DNA from: Sequoia sempervirens
Taxonomy: Eukaryota; Streptophyta; Pinopsida; Cupressales; Cupressaceae
Assembly (NCBI GenBank): GCA_007258455.2
Contig: VDFB02252616.1
Span: 118,704,552-118,768,551 of the forward strand
Direction: 5' to 3'
DNA length: 64,000 bases
Shown here in pieces: positions 60,591 through 64,000 of this stretch (position 1 is its first letter; each line of letters begins with the position of its first letter). The notes beneath the pieces were generated by a model. That model saw only the letters and a list, made by a program, of their open reading frames with translations, did no database searches and had not been told where the DNA came from. The translations under genes were made by a program, and so were the position numbers.

Positions 60591-60819
60591 CAATAAAAAA
60601 GAAAAACTCATTTCATTTTCCTCATTTTTGTCCAAACTTGTTTTCCCGCAACTTGCAAAGCGCACTTGTGTTCTAGGAGGCCTCTTTTTTCACCAAATCT
60701 TCGCCAAAATTCCACCAATACATCGAGGAGGTCAAAGAAGTAAGATTTTTTAGTTTTTTAATGTCAATTTTGTATTAAATAGGCATATTGAATATGTTTT
60801 TTGATTAAAATTTATTTAA

Positions 60820-62125
60820 TTTTTAGGAATTAACAATTCACCCCAAAATCTTGAAAATCCCAATTCACCTCATGATGGAATCCCTCTTGAAGAAAAACCT
60901 CAACAAATACCTCCTATAATTCCTCATCATCCTCCAATAACACAAGAAAACATATTGGGGAAAACTAAAATTAACAAAAAATAAATTGAGGAGTTAATTG
61001 CAAGGTTGAGAGATCCTACAAAAACAAAATTGTATAGGACCACCCTTGCTCAATTATTGCAATTCATAATACCTCACGTAGAATTAGTTAGCAAGAAAAT
61101 AAATAGTTGGTCTGACAAGAGGCAAGAGATGAAACAATTTTATGCAAACAAATTATTATATAAACAAGTTAAAGATTAAAAAAATTGAAATATGACTTGT
61201 GTGCACTCTTCACCGATCTAAGAATGAATCAACCCTTACACAATGCATGCAAGAGCTTCCCTATCCATTGGTTCCACCACCAAGGGATAAAGAACAATTT
61301 TTGGGATAGGTGGTGGATGGTTTTTGACCATCCTCCATGCAACAACAATGAGGTACCACAATATTTTTTAAGGAAACTCTATTGTGAGTTCATCCTCAAT
61401 GAAATACCAAACTATTTTGACATGCAGGAGTTTTAGGGTAGAGGTGGGGGGTCCACATAAAAAAGAGTGGGGGAACATCTTGATCCACAATGGCCAATGA
61501 GACCACTCACTAGACCAAACTATGAGCACATGACTATCCCTTTCATTGTGAAGGAGAGTGTTGAGGTGGATACCTTACAGGCAATTAGCTTGCTCACTTA
61601 TAGCCTTATACAACATACTAGGCCTCTAGCACAAGGTGAGGCAAGCAAGCCTTCTAGGCATCCAATTCCACCTCATTTATGTCTATCTTGTGGGTCACTA
61701 TGTGTTTATGATCTTGAGGATAGTCAGGATGCATGTGCCCAGGATACATCTGCAACAGATCAAATGGTGATGACAAAAGCTCTCTTGAGTGATACATCCA
61801 ACTTTGATAGTTAGGTAAATTTCAACAAGTTCATTTAACTCAATTTATTTTTAAATGTAATATTAACTAGATTAGTTTAATGATTATTATGAAATTTCAA
61901 GGTTGTAGTGTTCACCCTACTTCTAGCGGTCCTCCACCTCCCTATTACATGACAATATCGAGTGCAAAGGTATGTAACTAGTAGAGAATTATAAATATTG
62001 GATGTGAATAGTTGAAAACTATATGAATGGTATTCTTATAACTCACTTTGGATGTTGAATAGGATAATGATGGGCCTTCGACATCAACACCTAGTAGTGG
62101 AGGTGCACATCGAACTTTCGCTTAG
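60820..62125 (+). pseudogene. Decayed multi-exon gene, family C copy 2
   Basis: After an apparent acceptor (TTTTTAG at about 60824) the plus strand reads a Pro/His-rich segment, then EELIARLRDPTKTKLYRTTL, SDKRQEMKQFYANKLLYK, and in a clean 83-codon frame (61185-61436) IHWFHHQG, WMVFDHPPCNNNEVPQYFLR (61314-61373), IPNYFDM. The frame 61467-61814 holds GEHLDPQWPMRP and continues the homology with copy 1 (GARVDPQ). Two small exons with good splice edges follow (about 61903-61970, PTSSGPPPPYYMTISSAK; about 62063-62125, DNDGPSTSTPSSGGAHRTFA and stop). Fewer stops than copy 1, so younger. Product not recognised; probably transposon-encoded. Confidence 0.55.
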
Positions 62126-62589
62126 GTAATAAAGAGAATTTTTAATTTTAAAATAAAAAAATGTATTTCATAATTGAATAATGTTTAATGACCCAAAGGT
62201 TCTACATAGTTTGTAAGTATGCTTTGTACTTTTTAATTAATTTGATTTTAGGTTGCTATACACTTCATAATCTATGAATTTCATTTGATCATGTTATTGA
62301 CCTCTAAAAATATAGGCTAGTTGTGACAATTAATTTTCCACCTTTTCGTGGTTGGTGATGCTAATAAATAATTTTATATTTTTGAATCAAAGAGAATATT
62401 TTTAATTGAGTGGTTGTGTGAATAGCCAACTCTTTTAGGTTTTCTTAGTTCATTTCCAATCAACACATGATAAAAATATTCACTTTTATTTCCAAGGCCT
62501 CCATCTTGGTTGGTGTTAATGTTGATAATGTTCCAAGAATGTATTTGATTGGGAAAGGCTCCATGGTTTAGAATACCATAGAGAAGGGT
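62126..62589. other. Non-coding stretch
   Basis: No gene or defined repeat seen. Confidence 0.45.
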
Positions 62590-63510
62590 GATTCACTTGT
62601 TAAAAGGGGGATATTCTTGATCACCATTTTCAGCTATAAACCTCTTTATTGGAATAACTCTTGGGACCTCCATCAACCAAACCTAACTTCCTACCTTCAT
62701 CTCCTCCCTTTGAATGAATTATTTCTAGAGGCTATTTGGTCTAAAGTTCCTAATTTTAAGAGTTTTTATTGGTTGGGAATATTTACAAATTCTCTGATCT
62801 ATCACAATAAATATTTGAGTAGTTATCCTTTAGGAGGAGAACTATATTCCTAAGCTACCCTTATATTTTGGTTAATTAACCTTTTTATTCCTTAGAGGAG
62901 GTAGATGTCCTTCCTTGGGGCTACAATCCTAAAGGGGTTTTTTAGTTTCTCTTAGGTACTAAATCTTAGAAAAAGAAAAGAGAGGGTATAGGGATTTCCC
63001 TTGGTGGATTTTTCTTGGAAGAAATATTGTTGGCCTAAGTAGCATTTCTATATCAGGTTTCTTTGTCACAATAAATCTCACCTAAGATAATATATTAAAT
63101 CTAGAGGATTTAGAGGTCCTTCAAAACATGCTACCAATGATATTAATGAGGAATGTGTGGCTCATTTTTTTTTTGAATGCCCATATTCTATTTTCCTTTG
63201 GAGGTGGTGGTGATTAATTTTGAACTAGTCCCTTGTCTATACTACTTATCTACCTATTTTTTGTGCTTATTTGGGATGTCCTTTTATCTCTCTTATTTCC
63301 TCTTAGTGGCTTAGAATAATAGTCTTATATTTATCTTTTGAAATATTTGGAACCTTAGAGTAGAATCATTAGATCTTCCAAGGTTACCCTAGATTATTAT
63401 TGGGTGTGTTTGGAAAAGGATTTTTGGGCTTAATTTGAAAGAAAAATTAGCTACTAAAATTCCTTGGAGGAAGTCATATCTCCTTAATTTATTCAATTCT
63501 TGAGGTAATT
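62590..63510 (+). pseudogene. Probable LINE (non-LTR retrotransposon) 3' fragment
   Basis: A 78-codon frame (62617-62853) reads WNNSWDLHQPNLTSYLHLLP, similar in style to the region before the C-terminal zinc finger of plant LINE ORF2. In other frames 63145-63215 gives NEECVAHFFFECPYSIFLWR, which fits the reverse-transcriptase-associated zinc-binding pattern (C..E...H.FF.CP), and 63390-63500 gives CVWKRIFGLNLKEKLATKIP. Several stops. No reverse transcriptase core or poly(A) tail seen. Confidence 0.4.
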
Positions 63511-64000
63511 ATATTTGTGTAATTTAGTTCTCTCCTCAAACCATTCTAGCTCTAGGATTAAAATATCTAGTAAGGTGAATAAAGCAAGCAAATAGTCTCT
63601 TCAACCACTAGAATTTTGAAAAAGTAATACCAATGTTCCTTCTTAAGGAAATTAGAATGTTGATAAGATTGCTGAGTCGTACATTATTTTTAGTAGTTTT
63701 AGTTACTCATCATTTATTTATTTTTATCAATTTGAGTGCGTCCAAAGCTAATTTGAAATATGGTACTAATTTTTGATGATAAAACTCTTCTTCTTACTAA
63801 TTCAAACTTATTCCATGACTCTTAAAATTAGAAACAAACTAATATTTGTGAGAGGTGAAATAACAATCAAAGGTAAACAAAGCATAAACAAAGTGAAATC
63901 AATGCATAAACCAAAGTTATACCTTCAACTCCTCTCTATGGATTGATCTCTCAAAGATGAACCCAACTCTTTTCTTGATTTTCTCTCAAAGATTGATTGT
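63511..64000. other. Non-coding stretch at the window end
   Basis: AT-rich; CTCTCAAAGATGAACCCAAC and a second TCTCTCAAAGATTGATTG near the end are a short direct repeat. Nothing else identified. Confidence 0.4.

Overview
The window looks like nuclear DNA of a land plant with a large, repeat-rich, AT-rich genome. The evidence is a multi-exon neprosin-domain gene, a PLS-type PPR pseudogene, a Ty1/copia element primed by initiator tRNA-Met, Ty3/gypsy debris, and kilobases of degenerate CCCTAAA/TTTAGGG (Arabidopsis-type telomere) sequence. The size of the interstitial telomere-like tracts and the spread of old transposons suggest a gymnosperm; that is inference, not proof. Only one gene reads as intact: the neprosin-domain gene on the minus strand at 50333-53821 (seven exons, 433 codons).

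Layout. 1-4849: 3' end of an LTR retrotransposon (low-complexity His/Pro/Ser-rich ORFs, purine tract, 921-bp LTR). 5083-5870: MITE-like element, with a second full copy at 42963-43765. 6858-7480: weak LTR-like block. 7840-9660 (minus): decayed coding family 'A/B', second copy at 31689-33900 (plus). 9875-11345: PPR pseudogene. 12541-18100: C-strand telomere-like tract containing a CT-rich tandem repeat and a 1484-bp solo LTR with an ATCCC target duplication, followed by a CATA microsatellite. 19535-22250: a 2.7-kb near-palindrome centred on an AT run near 20890. 22755-29868: nearly complete copia element on the minus strand with two ~1.5-kb LTRs. 34200-37310: mosaic satellite made of CCCCTTAA-type 96-bp units (192-bp dimers) and TTTAGGG-type 93/100-bp units. 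38280-41772 (minus) and 60820-62125 (plus): two decayed copies of a third, unrecognised coding family 'C'. 42590-44270 and 45411-47600: gypsy leader and gag fragments, the first with the MITE inserted in it. 50333-54100: neprosin-domain gene and promoter. 55450-57165: tRNA-derived SINE-like pieces. 62590-63500: probable LINE tail.

Apart from the neprosin gene the window is a layered record of mobile elements, so there is no operon-like cooperation to describe. The most unusual content is the set of apparently related repeats: a terminal-repeat family (GGGTAnGTGCAG...), dispersed TTATAA-centred palindromic motifs, and two pairs of decayed coding families (A/B and C). One copy of family C sits just inside a terminal-repeat-like end and a cluster of the palindromic motifs, which may mean these are parts of one poorly described DNA-transposon lineage.
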